DNA from: a virus
Virus record (IMG/VR): IMGVR_UViG_3300018080_000115
Location: 62,001-126,000 of that record
Strand: one strand, 5' to 3'
Length of the DNA: 64,000 nucleotides
Every line of letters begins with the position of its first letter. Within the stretch, counting starts at the first letter, position 1. Position numbers and translations under genes: made by a program. A model generated the notes under the pieces. It saw nothing but the letters and a program-made list of their open reading frames with translations. It searched no databases and was not told the DNA's origin. Shown one piece after another: positions 25,714 through 35,104 of the stretch.

Positions 25714-26465
25714 CAGTCTTCCTGTTCTTCTTTATTGTCATCGAATCGAATCGGAGAAACCCCTTGAGCCGCTTCCGCCGCTTCTGCCGTTTGCGCCTCA
25801 TCATACCAACGCTGCACTTCAGTCATCTCGTCAACCGGAGTCTGTTCTACCGGAATCCCTTTGCGCACAGCCTTCTCTTTCTGTTCGCGCAGAACTCTCT
25901 TCGCCTGCCCTTTGATCCTGTTGACGGTTCTAGGAAGCGGCTCTCTTTTTCCCTCATAATGTCTTCGCAATGCGGGATCAAAGTATGGTTTATCCCAAGC
26001 CGTTATTTTTGCACGTTTCATTACCTTAAAACGTTTACAGTCTTCTTCCGATGGAAAACCATATCGACGAAACATCGTCGCTCGAAACACTCTTGAAGTA
26101 CTGAATGAGACTTCCCACGTCGACCAATAAGTGCCATGAAATAGATTTTTTACCAAACCAAGTTTTTTCGCTTCTTTTGAAATATTAACATTTTCTAAAT
26201 TATCGATATTGTCTTTTACTATTCTTTCTAATTGCTCATCAGTAAATACAGCAGAGTGAATCGCTGTAATGGCAAGCCTGCCGACATCATCAATGTACAC
26301 ATCAATCTTGTTCTGAAGAGCGAAGTAAATGAAGTCGGCCAACAATTCGCCCACATCGCGGCATTGCCCTCTATTCAGCCGAAATTCGTTTCCTCTCATA
26401 TCATAAAGGTGTCTTCCGAAATCGCGCCCCAACTTGATGAACGTTTTTGGTTTTTTTCGCGTCAT
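25713..26465 (-). CDS. hypothetical protein, 250 aa
   Basis: Its last base is shared with the UvsX start region, so the genes are coupled. Basic throughout, with an Ala/Glu-rich acidic C-terminus. Several Phe/Tyr/Trp occur in the first 110 residues. No motif recognised. It follows a terminator hairpin that separates it from the SSB gene upstream. Confidence 0.55.
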   Translation of the reverse strand: MTRKKPKTFIKLGRDFGRHLYDMRGNEFRLNRGQCRDVGELLADFIYFALQNKIDVYIDDVGRLAITAIHSAVFTDEQLERIVKDNIDNLENVNISKEAKKLGLVKNLFHGTYWSTWEVSFSTSRVFRATMFRRYGFPSEEDCKRFKVMKRAKITAWDKPYFDPALRRHYEGKREPLPRTVNRIKGQAKRVLREQKEKAVRKGIPVEQTPVDEMTEVQRWYDEAQTAEAAEAAQGVSPIRFDDNKEEQED

Positions 26466-26502
26466 CTGTTCATCAGATCTATCGTCATCTATACATAAAA
26501 AC

Positions 26503-26541
26503 TGGTGCGACAGGAAACAGCATTATTTTCCTGCCGCACCA
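26503..26541 (-). terminator. rho-independent terminator after the SSB gene
   Basis: TGGTGCGACAGGAAA (26503-26517) pairs with TTTCCTGCCGCACCA (26527-26541) in 14 of 15 positions around a 9-nt loop. On the minus strand the stem is followed by AGTTTTTATGT, a good U-tract. It lies just after the SSB stop and 38 nt before the next start. Confidence 0.8.
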
Positions 26542-26554
26542 ACTCCGCTTCAGC

Positions 26555-27946
26555 CTATCGATTCGTCTCTTGATCGATCTGTTTCAGAAGCGCCTCAGTC
26601 GATTCCACTTCCTGATACGATGCACCTTGCGGCTGCTGTGGTTCGGCAGGCATGACAGGCTGAGCGACTTCTGGCTGTGTTTGTTGTTGCGACGGCTGCT
26701 CCTGTTGAGGCGGCTGCACAACATCATTGACCAACGGCTGCATCTGCTTCGGATACTGAGCGGCAATCTGTTGCAGTCTCGCCAGATCCCTTCCGCCTTC
26801 GCTCTGCCATTGTCCGAGAGCGGCAATAGCTTCCTGGTTCTGCATATTGACGCGGCTCATGGTTTCCATGATTTGCGTATTAATATCAGGCTGCGGCTGT
26901 GCAGCAGGCGGCTGCCCCATAGGAGCGACGCCTTGCGGCTGTCCTTGAGGCTGAGCAATGTTCATTCCCGGAACGCCCGCCGTGTTCGCGACGCCTGGAA
27001 TCTGAGCGGCATTCGGAGCATTCGGCGCACTTTGCGGCGGCACACCAGCAACAGTCTGCGGCTGAACCGCAGGAGCATTTTGCGGCATTTCAGGGGGAGT
27101 CTGATTCTGCTGCTGCTGCGGCGGCTGCTGATTCACCTGAACAGTAGTCTGTTGTGTCTGTGGCTGCGGAGAGTGCATATGCGTATCGAGAATTTTCTTC
27201 ATCTCATCATACGACTTGAGCTGAGAGAACAAATGCGCGTGCAGATCAGGCATCTCGTTCCATAACGTCGTGACGAGATTCTGATCCCCGACAGGACTTG
27301 GATCTCTAGCGATTTCCGAATTGTCATAATTCGGATATCCGCCCTTATTGGTGTTTTTAACGATCAGAATATCCTTGCCGCTGTTCCAATCCAGAATGTT
27401 TCCGTGCATCGGCCTTCCGTTCTGATCAAGACTCTGAAGCCATCCCAAGATTTTTTCCAGCATCTTCTGACCGAAATTGTACCAAACGCTCAACAATTCC
27501 TGTTCGGAACGAATGAACGCAGGAACGGCATAGCGCCTCTTGATTCCCAACGCGCTGACCCACGCCTTTTCGTTTTCGTACATGGAGCTATAATCACGCC
27601 CCTGCAAACGAGCCTGTTGAAAGACTTCATTGAGTCCTTCACAGAACGGACAGCGGCGATCAATGCTCTGATCATCGGACATATCCCAAACTTCGCGCGG
27701 ACATTCGACGCGGATTCCGCCAAAGTCATGGAACCCACATCTCATAAAGAACTGTCCTTCACTCAGCTTTGGAAGCAGATCTGGACGTCCGGTCAACAGT
27801 CGAACCCATGTCTGGTTTTCCTTCGGAGTCCAAATCAACCGACGATCGACAGAGCCAGACGGTTTCAAGATATCACTGGCTTCCCGCTCCAAAAGTTTTC
27901 CGTAATTGAATCCGCCGCCAACCGGCATATCAGGAGATTGAGTCAT
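26555..27946 (-). CDS. gp32-like single-stranded DNA-binding protein
   Basis: 463 residues. The N-terminal core has candidate zinc ligands Cys70, His73, Cys82, Cys99 and Cys102 (CGFHDFGG, then CPFCEG) inside an OB-like region, as in T4 gp32. From about residue 265 the protein is a long Pro/Gln/Ala-rich linker, then a short acidic end. Such a tail usually binds replication partners. The gene ends in TAG just before a strong terminator. It is highly likely to coat replicating single strands. Confidence 0.7.
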   Translation of the reverse strand: MTQSPDMPVGGGFNYGKLLEREASDILKPSGSVDRRLIWTPKENQTWVRLLTGRPDLLPKLSEGQFFMRCGFHDFGGIRVECPREVWDMSDDQSIDRRCPFCEGLNEVFQQARLQGRDYSSMYENEKAWVSALGIKRRYAVPAFIRSEQELLSVWYNFGQKMLEKILGWLQSLDQNGRPMHGNILDWNSGKDILIVKNTNKGGYPNYDNSEIARDPSPVGDQNLVTTLWNEMPDLHAHLFSQLKSYDEMKKILDTHMHSPQPQTQQTTVQVNQQPPQQQQNQTPPEMPQNAPAVQPQTVAGVPPQSAPNAPNAAQIPGVANTAGVPGMNIAQPQGQPQGVAPMGQPPAAQPQPDINTQIMETMSRVNMQNQEAIAALGQWQSEGGRDLARLQQIAAQYPKQMQPLVNDVVQPPQQEQPSQQQTQPEVAQPVMPAEPQQPQGASYQEVESTEALLKQIDQETNR

Positions 27947-28038
27947 CTTTCTCTCACTTTCTTTGTTGTCACTTTCTTAAGCCGTTCAGGCTTTGCATTT
28001 TGTTCATACAACGGCGTCCCGTACAGAGAGACTTTTTC

Positions 28039-28632
28039 TCATTTTTCTTCTGTTTCCGATCCGTTGCCGCTATCGTTTTCTTTCGATGAAGAAGCGGGTT
28101 CAGTCTTTGGATTTTTCGGTTTGCGCGGCTTCGCAGCCGTTCTTCTGCCAGTCGTCTTCTTTGAAGGCGTCTTGATCACTTCATCTTTCTTCAAGACATA
28201 CAGCGCAGACTCGACCAAGGTAGTGATTCTGGCGTGCAACTGCGCTTCGCCGCCCATCACGTTGACCAACATCGTCCAATAGTCTTCGCCAATTGAAACA
28301 CGTACATTGGCAATCGTCCGATCCATCAACTGTTTGACGTCGTCAGGCTCCAACGATCCGCCGTTCTGAACAGCAAATTCACGCAATCTCTTTCCCAGCG
28401 TCTGTTCAGTGGACAGCACTGCTTGTTCAATCGTTCTCTTCAGCATCTCACCAAGTCCAAACATGCTGTCGTTCTTGATCGCTTGCACTTTGCTGACGAT
28501 ATACGCGCGAGCGGCGCGCAATACGAACAGTCCCACAGCACACAAAGCAGTGATTCCCAGATTGAGAAGAAGCTGAGTCCATTCCGCCCCGATACTCGGA
28601 ACTTCTGTTGCAGACAAAAGCAATTCAGTCAT
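28039..28632 (-). CDS. membrane-anchored protein, holin-like layout
   Basis: 197 residues from ATG 28632 (AAGGAAAGG upstream). One N-terminal membrane segment (WTQLLLNLGITALCAVGLF) is followed by a helical cytoplasmic part and a Lys/Pro/Ser-rich tail. The pattern, including VESALYVLK, recalls LL-H-type phage holin families, but the tail is longer and the match is weak. It could alternatively anchor a replication or packaging complex at the membrane. Confidence 0.4.
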   Translation of the reverse strand: MTELLLSATEVPSIGAEWTQLLLNLGITALCAVGLFVLRAARAYIVSKVQAIKNDSMFGLGEMLKRTIEQAVLSTEQTLGKRLREFAVQNGGSLEPDDVKQLMDRTIANVRVSIGEDYWTMLVNVMGGEAQLHARITTLVESALYVLKKDEVIKTPSKKTTGRRTAAKPRKPKNPKTEPASSSKENDSGNGSETEEK

Positions 28633-28679
28633 GACCTTTCCTTTCTTTCGTGTCATTTCCAGAACTATACGAACATGAA

Positions 28680-29720
28680 TCACCATGGCGGTTCATCAGG
28701 ATCATTTGTCGGCGGTCTGTTTTCATATGGAATCTTGCTCGAATCTTCAAGATTGACGTTCATGATCTTATTTGTTCCAGGCGGCGGCGCACTCACTCCA
28801 ATCGGAGAAGACGAGAATGAAGGAGGCAAACCAGAGCTGAATGCTGAAAGCACAGTCTGTTTTTCAATCACCGAATTTGAGGAAGGAGGTTTCATCGGAA
28901 CAGTTGGCTGAGCGGGAAGAGGTACGGATGATAATGGCGCGTTTTCTTGCTGAAGGCTTTGTTGAATTTGAGGATGACGGTATGTCTGGTCTTCCGCTCT
29001 CGGAAGTTCTTGACGTTGTTTGGAAATATTCGTTGAAGGAATGGATGGCGTAGGAACCGCTCCGACTGTCTTAGTAGCCCCCACCGTGTCATGAAACGAT
29101 TGAACGACGTCAGAATAGGCTTCTTCCGTGCCATGCTTGACGACATTGCTGAATGCGTCGCGTTCGGAACGCATGTTCGCGGACAGACTGATCAAAACGA
29201 ACCGCATCGTTTCAAGAGCCGTAACAGCAGCCTTCATGTACCGAACAACCTCTTCGGCCTGAAGATGCTTTCTAACGGCGTCCTGATACTCAGGATGCCT
29301 CTTGATGGCGTACTTGTACGTATCCATTGTCGGCTCTTTCGGCTTCGGTTCAGTCGTCTGAGCATTCTTGTCCAGACTGAAGTATTGCCGATGAGCGTCT
29401 TTGAATTCATCGTACAGACGTTTGCGCTCCTTTTCATAGACATCCGCTTCGACGAACTGCAAATGATGCTTCGCTGCCATCGCTGAAATTTCAGCGCGTC
29501 CGCACCATGCTCCCCAATACGCCATCTTTGCAGGATGCGCTTTGAGCCATTCGTTGATTCGATCTTCGGTTGTTTGCAAATCGTTGGTCAACGATCGAGT
29601 AAACCGAATGCCAGAAATGACCACAGTAATCGTCAGATCATCGTGACCAATTGATTCCAAGGCTGTTTCGTTCGACGTTTCCTTTTCATAATCAGAATGG
29701 CATTTGGGAGTTTGCGTCAT
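28680..29720 (-). CDS. hypothetical protein, 346 aa
   Basis: Folded N-terminal ~200 residues with a YWGAWCGRAEISAM segment and a helical stretch, then a long Pro/Ser/Gln-rich low-complexity tail ending in DEPPW. It overlaps the helicase gene by 29 nt. Position beside a DnaB-like helicase suggests a replication accessory protein such as a loader, without direct evidence. Confidence 0.5.
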   Translation of the reverse strand: MTQTPKCHSDYEKETSNETALESIGHDDLTITVVISGIRFTRSLTNDLQTTEDRINEWLKAHPAKMAYWGAWCGRAEISAMAAKHHLQFVEADVYEKERKRLYDEFKDAHRQYFSLDKNAQTTEPKPKEPTMDTYKYAIKRHPEYQDAVRKHLQAEEVVRYMKAAVTALETMRFVLISLSANMRSERDAFSNVVKHGTEEAYSDVVQSFHDTVGATKTVGAVPTPSIPSTNISKQRQELPRAEDQTYRHPQIQQSLQQENAPLSSVPLPAQPTVPMKPPSSNSVIEKQTVLSAFSSGLPPSFSSSPIGVSAPPPGTNKIMNVNLEDSSKIPYENRPPTNDPDEPPW

Positions 29721-31290
29721 TTTCGTTCACCATCTCCATTCCAGGCATCGCGGGCGGTCCACCAGTGTTCACCAAAGACGATTCATCATAGATCTGGTTC
29801 ATGTCCTGAATGCTCATCGTTTCTTTTATCACCTGAAACACTGCGAACATGTTGCTGCGTGAGTTTCGAGACTTGGCAAAGAACAGACGTTGGACGCCGT
29901 GAATTCGGTCCTGCGTACTCTCGTTGATAGTGAACATACCATCCAAGGTTCTCGGCTTCGCGAAAGAATCGGCTGTATTTTCCATTCGAACGGTTCTAGT
30001 GTCGTCAAGCATCCGATGCGTTTGAGTCGCCGTTATGCCGGATTTCTTGGCATCAACCATCCAACCCCTGAAATCCACGAAGCTTCTCGCCTGATTTTCG
30101 TACTCGTCTTTTCCGGGCACTTCAGGACGGGCAAGGTCGAGATAGTCATCAATGATGATGTCAGGTTCGAATCCGTAACGGTCACGCAGATCTTCACAAT
30201 AAACCCGCGACTCTCCGACAGTCGCCGCTCCTGTCGGATACTCTTTGATCATCAGCATCTTCTCGGATTCTTGGATGCCGTGACTGTCGAACAGATTCCT
30301 CCGCAACGTTTCCAAACGCTGAATGCTGACGTCCGACTGTTCGATGATCGAATCCGTTGTCGACTGAAGAAAATGACTGTCGTAACGCAATGCGACAATT
30401 TCTTCCGACACTTCCCGCGTGATGTGCAGCACGCGAAAACCGGCCTTGATGAACTGTGCGCCAAGCACTACCAACCAGATCGTTTTGCCGACACCCGGTT
30501 TGCCCATCCAGGCATACAGCTCTTTTTTCCCGAATCCGCCCCCTGGCAATAGAGAATCCAGACTTGGAAACCCGGATGGTATGCGGTCCATCCAAAACCG
30601 CTTGACCTTCTCAAATCGCTCTTGAAGACTGAAATAATCGACTCCCTGAGACGATTCCGGTTTCAAGTATGTGACGTCTTTCAGTTTTTTTAACAGTTCG
30701 TCATAATCCGGGACGCCGCCAGCCTGTTCCAGAAACAGAAACTGCATGAATTCCTGAAATCGCTGAGCACGCACCACCTGAATGACGCGCTCTTTGATGT
30801 AATCCGCCGACTGCTCGTCAACCGCTGGAACCTCATAATTGAATTGGCTCTGTGAAAACCAGTGATTGATGACGGATGCCGATGGGATCTGCTGAAATTT
30901 CTTGAAGTAGGACGTGATGAACATCCACGCCACCGCGTTCTGCTGAAACTCGAAATGTTCAGCCTTCAAGACACGCCTGAAGTACATGAACATTTCTCGA
31001 TTCTGAAGAGCAATAGCAGGAATCTGCATCTCGAAAACCGGACCCAACGAAAAATGCGACGGTCCTTGAGGGAAGATCCTCGCAATCGTATTCTGCACTT
31101 CGTTCATGCCGTCAGAAGACGATTTCTTCTTTCTGGTTCCCGAAATTTGCTGTGTCGAGAAAGACACTGACGACTGTTGAGCGGTCTGTGTCACAGATGG
31201 CGGCGGCGGTCTATCGACCGGTATGCCAATCGCAGAATGCCCTTGGTTTTTCGTTTCGTCTTGCTGCTGTATCAGGCTATGCAACGGCAT
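29692..31290 (-). CDS. DnaB-like replicative helicase
   Basis: 532 residues. A Pro/Ser/Gln-rich N-terminal extension is followed by a helical domain and a RecA-fold ATPase: Walker A GKPGVGKT (263-270), Walker B IIIDDYLDL (~372) and downstream TQTHR like the DnaB sensor region. The role is unwinding the fork 5'-3' together with the Toprim primase encoded upstream in the same operon. Confidence 0.85.
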   Translation of the reverse strand: MPLHSLIQQQDETKNQGHSAIGIPVDRPPPPSVTQTAQQSSVSFSTQQISGTRKKKSSSDGMNEVQNTIARIFPQGPSHFSLGPVFEMQIPAIALQNREMFMYFRRVLKAEHFEFQQNAVAWMFITSYFKKFQQIPSASVINHWFSQSQFNYEVPAVDEQSADYIKERVIQVVRAQRFQEFMQFLFLEQAGGVPDYDELLKKLKDVTYLKPESSQGVDYFSLQERFEKVKRFWMDRIPSGFPSLDSLLPGGGFGKKELYAWMGKPGVGKTIWLVVLGAQFIKAGFRVLHITREVSEEIVALRYDSHFLQSTTDSIIEQSDVSIQRLETLRRNLFDSHGIQESEKMLMIKEYPTGAATVGESRVYCEDLRDRYGFEPDIIIDDYLDLARPEVPGKDEYENQARSFVDFRGWMVDAKKSGITATQTHRMLDDTRTVRMENTADSFAKPRTLDGMFTINESTQDRIHGVQRLFFAKSRNSRSNMFAVFQVIKETMSIQDMNQIYDESSLVNTGGPPAMPGMEMVNENDANSQMPF

Positions 31291-31711
31291 TGGCTACCAA
31301 TACGGCAATGACGAATCCAAAGCCCCATACGGCAACCCAAACACCAGAATGGAACGCCTTCATCAATGCGTCCAAAACCTCTTGACTCCCTTTGTTGATT
31401 TCGTCAGCGTTCAATTCCGGTTCGGTCACAGGCAGTTCGTGAAGAGGCGGCGGAATCACGTCCGACTCGGCTCGAAACGACTTGATCATGACATCGTAGA
31501 AATGACCTTCCATTGCCGTAGTGCGGTTCTGGATTCGATGAGACATGATCAGAAAACACCCTGTGAAGTATTCAACCATCGAAACCATCACCAGATTGGA
31601 GAACTGCATTCGAATCTGGAAATAGCTCTTTGCGTCCCTAAAGGCTTTGAGGATCAGGAACGCGCCCGCCAGCACCATGAACGTGAAGAATATCCCTATG
31701 AGTATTCCCAT
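31277..31711 (-). CDS. membrane protein, 144 aa
   Basis: Membrane segments at residues ~4-22 and ~40-55 and at the C-terminus (VWGFGFVIAVLVANAV). The middle is polar. It overlaps the helicase start by 14 nt and ends in TAG. No signal peptide. Function unknown. Confidence 0.6.
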   Translation of the reverse strand: MGILIGIFFTFMVLAGAFLILKAFRDAKSYFQIRMQFSNLVMVSMVEYFTGCFLIMSHRIQNRTTAMEGHFYDVMIKSFRAESDVIPPPLHELPVTEPELNADEINKGSQEVLDALMKAFHSGVWVAVWGFGFVIAVLVANAVA

Positions 31712-31712
31712 C

Positions 31713-32174
31713 TCAAACCCTCTTGTATTTCATCAATTCGGATTTCAGCTTCATCACTTCTTGACAAAGTTTTCGCTTCTGTTCTTCGCTATCTTTGAGC
31801 AGTTTTTCCAGTTCTCCGAAAAACACTTCTGGAAGCTTATCGTCAAAATCAAAAGGCGCATCGTGACCTTTGACAATAGCAACAATTCTTCCCAACTGCT
31901 GTCTCAGCTCTTCCTTTTCAACTTCTAACTGTCCAAACACCTCATCTCTAAAATCTTCGTATTCTAATGCATTCTTAAAGTGAGGACATTTAGACATCTC
32001 CTGAAAGCACGGCAATCCATCTTCATAAAACTCAGGACAGCAATGATCGACGAAGCAGATTCGCTGTTCTTGACGAAGCATGGCAGGCCGCATCCGCAAC
32101 TCTTTTGCAGGGTCAAATTGACAGCCCGAAAGTACAGCTTCTTTTTTTTCTTCTGTTTCTATCGCTGCATTCAT
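31713..32174 (-). CDS. Cys-rich protein with coiled-coil tail, 153 aa
   Basis: ATG 32174 is used; the upstream GTG 32183 would overlap the previous gene. The N-terminal ~65 residues carry a Cys pattern (SGC..DP..EL...LRQ..RIC...CCP..DG.PCF) shared with the adjacent gene at 32177. The rest is coiled coil (EEKEELRQQLGRI). A metal-binding or disulphide module with a coiled-coil extension is likely. Confidence 0.6.
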   Translation of the reverse strand: MNAAIETEEKKEAVLSGCQFDPAKELRMRPAMLRQEQRICFVDHCCPEFYEDGLPCFQEMSKCPHFKNALEYEDFRDEVFGQLEVEKEELRQQLGRIVAIVKGHDAPFDFDDKLPEVFFGELEKLLKDSEEQKRKLCQEVMKLKSELMKYKRV

Positions 32175-32176
32175 GA

Positions 32177-32407
32177 TTACCACTCTTGTCCATCGTCTTT
32201 GTCATACATTTGAAGAGCAACGCATCGCTCAAAGCTTTCAAAGCAAGGATCTCCATCCTTCGCATAATACGGACATACATAGCGTGCCGAACAGATTCGA
32301 GAATCTTGCCGCAAAATCGTCTCACGAAGCTTCAGCTCCTGTTTCGGATCAAGCCGACATCCCGAAAAAGCCGAGTCATTCGCAACAGCTTCAGGCATTC
32401 TGCTCAT
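32177..32407 (-). CDS. Cys-rich small protein, paralogue of the next gene
   Basis: 76 residues from ATG 32407. It shares the ordered pattern SGCxxDPxxEL, LRQxxRIC, CPxxxxDGxPCF with the N-terminus of the 153-aa protein, so the pair is a tandem duplication in which one copy gained or lost a coiled-coil tail. Six Cys suggest a metal site. Function unknown. Confidence 0.65.
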   Translation of the reverse strand: MSRMPEAVANDSAFSGCRLDPKQELKLRETILRQDSRICSARYVCPYYAKDGDPCFESFERCVALQMYDKDDGQEW

Positions 32408-32418
32408 GACGCCGTCTC

Positions 32419-33324
32419 CTAGCGTACAACGCGCAAAGTATAGATCTTGGAACCATTCAAAGTGCCTGAAACCAACTTCAAGCCAAGCAGTTCCGCTGTT
32501 CTTCGAATCTTTCTTGGCGTGCGCAATGGAGCACAAACGTAACCAGTGCAAAACACCGTACGCCAACGCTTCCGCGTCTCCGTCCCTGACAACAATGGTT
32601 CAATCTTTTTTGGAGCACGCCGATCCCGAACGAGATTCCACAACATTTCACTGCGCCGCTGCTTCTCCTCATGATTCACCGAAGGATAACCGATTTTCGC
32701 GGCATCAATCAACGCCAGCTCTTGATCAATGCCGTCACAGAAATTCAGGATCAGCTTCAGCTCTGCATAGCTGCCGCCCGCATACTGAAAATCCTGCATG
32801 GCGTCGAAGACCAACTGATTGCGCTGATCGCCTTGCTCGCACGACCAAGACAAGATCTGTTGCAGCGCAACACCGCCCGCAAGCCTCAATTCGTCAGGAT
32901 CAATGACGTCAAGCGTCTCATCGAAAAAATCCAACGATATGCATTCGTCGCATTGGTCCGAAGATTCAGCCAACTGATCCGCCAGAAAGATTCTATTGTA
33001 TCGTGCCGAAAACTTCCGGCCGCGAAGGCTATACATGAATTTTCGCAGATTGATAAAAAAGAACACATATGAACTATCCATTCTATTTGGATCATAAAGG
33101 TTGTTATACAGCATTCGAAACGCTCTCGCCAACGCTGCTCCCTCAATTTCCACCTTGATTTCTTCAGGATCGTTATAATTAAGCAGGTTACGCACCAATA
33201 ACGCTATCTGCTTGCCGATCGCGTTCTGCTTGATGATAGCGTTTGGATCTTTCTGCCATTCAAGAAACGCTTGATCAAAGGCAAACTTTTTCGAATCGTC
33301 TGTTGTTTCACGAGTGGTCGTCAT
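32419..33324 (-). CDS. gp55-like late sigma factor
   Basis: 301 residues. The first ~120 residues follow the T4 gp55 pattern: a LEWQKDP start, IIKQNAIGKQIALLV, then EIEGAALARAFRMLYNNLYD, SSYVFFFINLRKFM and basic residues, which is the core-binding and -10-recognition part of sigma region 2. The C-terminus is longer than gp55 and contains a basic helical segment. If correct, it redirects host RNA polymerase to late promoters. The gene ends in TAG. Match by eye, so moderate confidence. Confidence 0.55.
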   Translation of the reverse strand: MTTTRETTDDSKKFAFDQAFLEWQKDPNAIIKQNAIGKQIALLVRNLLNYNDPEEIKVEIEGAALARAFRMLYNNLYDPNRMDSSYVFFFINLRKFMYSLRGRKFSARYNRIFLADQLAESSDQCDECISLDFFDETLDVIDPDELRLAGGVALQQILSWSCEQGDQRNQLVFDAMQDFQYAGGSYAELKLILNFCDGIDQELALIDAAKIGYPSVNHEEKQRRSEMLWNLVRDRRAPKKIEPLLSGTETRKRWRTVFCTGYVCAPLRTPRKIRRTAELLGLKLVSGTLNGSKIYTLRVVR

Positions 33325-33869
33325 GTGGTCTGTCCTTTTGGTCTTCGTTTCAAGTGAGGATTTTTGAGTTTGAAATGCAGCTTTTTGGGAAACAAGCTGA
33401 TCAACTCCTCAATGAAAGCGTTCTCAAAACCTAAATCGCGCAAAACCAGAAACTGTTTGGTCGCCAACGCCCTAAGCCGATTAACGTTCTGCTTGAACCG
33501 TTCGGCAATCGCTTGCAGATGATGTCGAATCTTGCTCTGCAAGCCTATCGGCTTCCCGACTCTGAACAATCTGAAATATTCCTCATCTATATCAACAGCA
33601 GCATAATCTATTAAAGATTTTTCGCGAATAAATATCAGAATCAAATCGCCTGTTTTTTCATCAATGAAAGGTGCGCACAACATTTCAACATACAATGTTT
33701 CCATGCCGTCGATCGAATCCATGGCGTACAATTCGTTCGCCTTGATGTCTGCCAAAACATACGGATTCGGGTCATCCAAGATTTCTCTCAGGCTGTTCTT
33801 CTGCACCTGTGCTTCACCTGTTTGGTCGCAATTTTCTTCCGGCTTCTTCAAGTCGTTTTTTCTGTTCAT
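33321..33869 (-). CDS. hypothetical protein, 182 aa
   Basis: Overlaps the sigma-like gene by 4 nt at its 3' end. Charged N-terminus, a mixed core and a basic helical C-terminus ending HLKRRPKGQTT. No motif. It may be a partner of the sigma-like factor, given the tight linkage. Confidence 0.55.
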   Translation of the reverse strand: MNRKNDLKKPEENCDQTGEAQVQKNSLREILDDPNPYVLADIKANELYAMDSIDGMETLYVEMLCAPFIDEKTGDLILIFIREKSLIDYAAVDIDEEYFRLFRVGKPIGLQSKIRHHLQAIAERFKQNVNRLRALATKQFLVLRDLGFENAFIEELISLFPKKLHFKLKNPHLKRRPKGQTT

Positions 33870-34389
33870 CGTCCAATTTAAGTGCTATTCCGCCCTGGCA
33901 TCCTGGACAACCATGGCGAATATCATAAGCAATATCATGCTCCGAACAAAAGTCCACCAGATTGACGCCGTTCATCTTCATCCCGTTGTGCGTCATGATA
34001 CGGTCCATTTTGTTCTGAGCAGCATACTCGAATATTTTATCATCTCGACGCTTGCGTTCTTCAATGCTTTGCCGAATGACGTTCAAGAAAGCGTCCATGT
34101 TCAACTCGTCAACCACGGTTCCATCCCATCTGCGGACTGATTGACTATCAATCACAATGGCAACACCTGTGGTCTTTTCTATATGCATATTGTCTTCAGG
34201 GCTCACCTCATCATGACGAATCGGATAGATCGTCCGTCGAAACGACGCAGGGTTGCCTTTGTTGTCCTTGTAGGTTTCAGTGCCAAGCCGAATGAACCAT
34301 TTATCGACCGGCATGGACGCGCCTTGCAGCAGCCGCGCAATCTTCAAGAACAGACTTGAATGGAATTGAATCGGAGATCTTGAAAGCAT
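33814..34389 (-). CDS. hypothetical protein with CPGC motif, 191 aa
   Basis: ATG 34389 is preceded by GGAAGG and chosen over a much longer upstream frame. A CPGCQGG pair near the C-terminus and Cys in DFCSEHD suggest a metal site. The middle is a beta-rich region with RWDG and MNGVNLVDF. It overlaps the next gene by 56 nt. No family recognised. Confidence 0.5.
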   Translation of the reverse strand: MLSRSPIQFHSSLFLKIARLLQGASMPVDKWFIRLGTETYKDNKGNPASFRRTIYPIRHDEVSPEDNMHIEKTTGVAIVIDSQSVRRWDGTVVDELNMDAFLNVIRQSIEERKRRDDKIFEYAAQNKMDRIMTHNGMKMNGVNLVDFCSEHDIAYDIRHGCPGCQGGIALKLDDEQKKRLEEAGRKLRPNR

Positions 34390-34462
34390 TTGGCCTTCCT
34401 TGTGTCCCGTGGCTTTATTGTCAAGATGAAAAATGCCACACCCCCGCTGAAATGTCAATGTT

Positions 34463-34693
34463 TTATTTGTGCATCCGAGCGAATCTGAGAACAAGAGCCT
34501 TTTCCAAATCATTCAACGGTCTAGTCTCAGAATCTGATCCATCAAGATTCGTCCAAATCTGAAGAAACAGTTCCCCTGAATCCACCGCGATCAAAGACGC
34601 ACGTGGTTTCTGTTTCTGCTGTACTTCTTGAGAAGAAAACGAAACAGAAGCAAGTGCGGAAAGAGCAAGATTCAGTTCGGCAAGGTCTTCCAT
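34463..34693 (-). CDS. hypothetical protein, start uncertain
   Basis: An open minus frame ends at TAA 34463. The first ATG free of overlap with the neighbouring gene is 34693 (76 residues). The frame is also open upstream to 34969, overlapping the 105-aa gene by 187 nt. A GTG start or a frameshift from that gene are alternatives. The C-terminal part looks protein-like (IWTNLDGSDSETRPLNDLEK). Confidence 0.35.
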   Translation of the reverse strand: MEDLAELNLALSALASVSFSSQEVQQKQKPRASLIAVDSGELFLQIWTNLDGSDSETRPLNDLEKALVLRFARMHK

Positions 34694-34782
34694 GCTTCCG
34701 GCTTCGGACACCTTGTCAAACACTCGCTTACGAAGTTTATGAGCGGCTTGCGGATCACCGGCAATCGTAGCTCTGATGAGAT

Positions 34783-35100
34783 TCAGACTGACGCCGTTTT
34801 CATCTCTTGTTCCATTTGATGTTGCACCTGAAGGCTGACAAATACCAAGTTCTTCGTCCCTGTCAGATGAACCTGCACCGTCTCCGGAATTGGGCTTTCC
34901 CCCAACGCATTCAGGAATTGTTTGGCCTTCTGTTCTAGATCCTGCGGATTCGTCACGCCGTTTACCCATTTCAGAACTCTCGTCTTCCGCGTCAACTCGA
35001 ATCCGTACTTGTTCGCGTCCTGTTCGTTCAAGAGCTGAAACTCAACGGAACGAATTGAAGATGATGGAAAGGATCGATCCACTGTCTGTTGAGTAGACAT
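34783..35100 (-). CDS. hypothetical protein, 105 aa
   Basis: ATG 35100 lies just after the primase stop. Mixed alpha/beta, Gln-rich, with a helical C-terminus (LQVQHQMEQEMK). Its end sits inside the open frame of the next gene. No known motif. Confidence 0.5.
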   Translation of the reverse strand: MSTQQTVDRSFPSSSIRSVEFQLLNEQDANKYGFELTRKTRVLKWVNGVTNPQDLEQKAKQFLNALGESPIPETVQVHLTGTKNLVFVSLQVQHQMEQEMKTASV

Positions 35101-35104
35101 CCTA

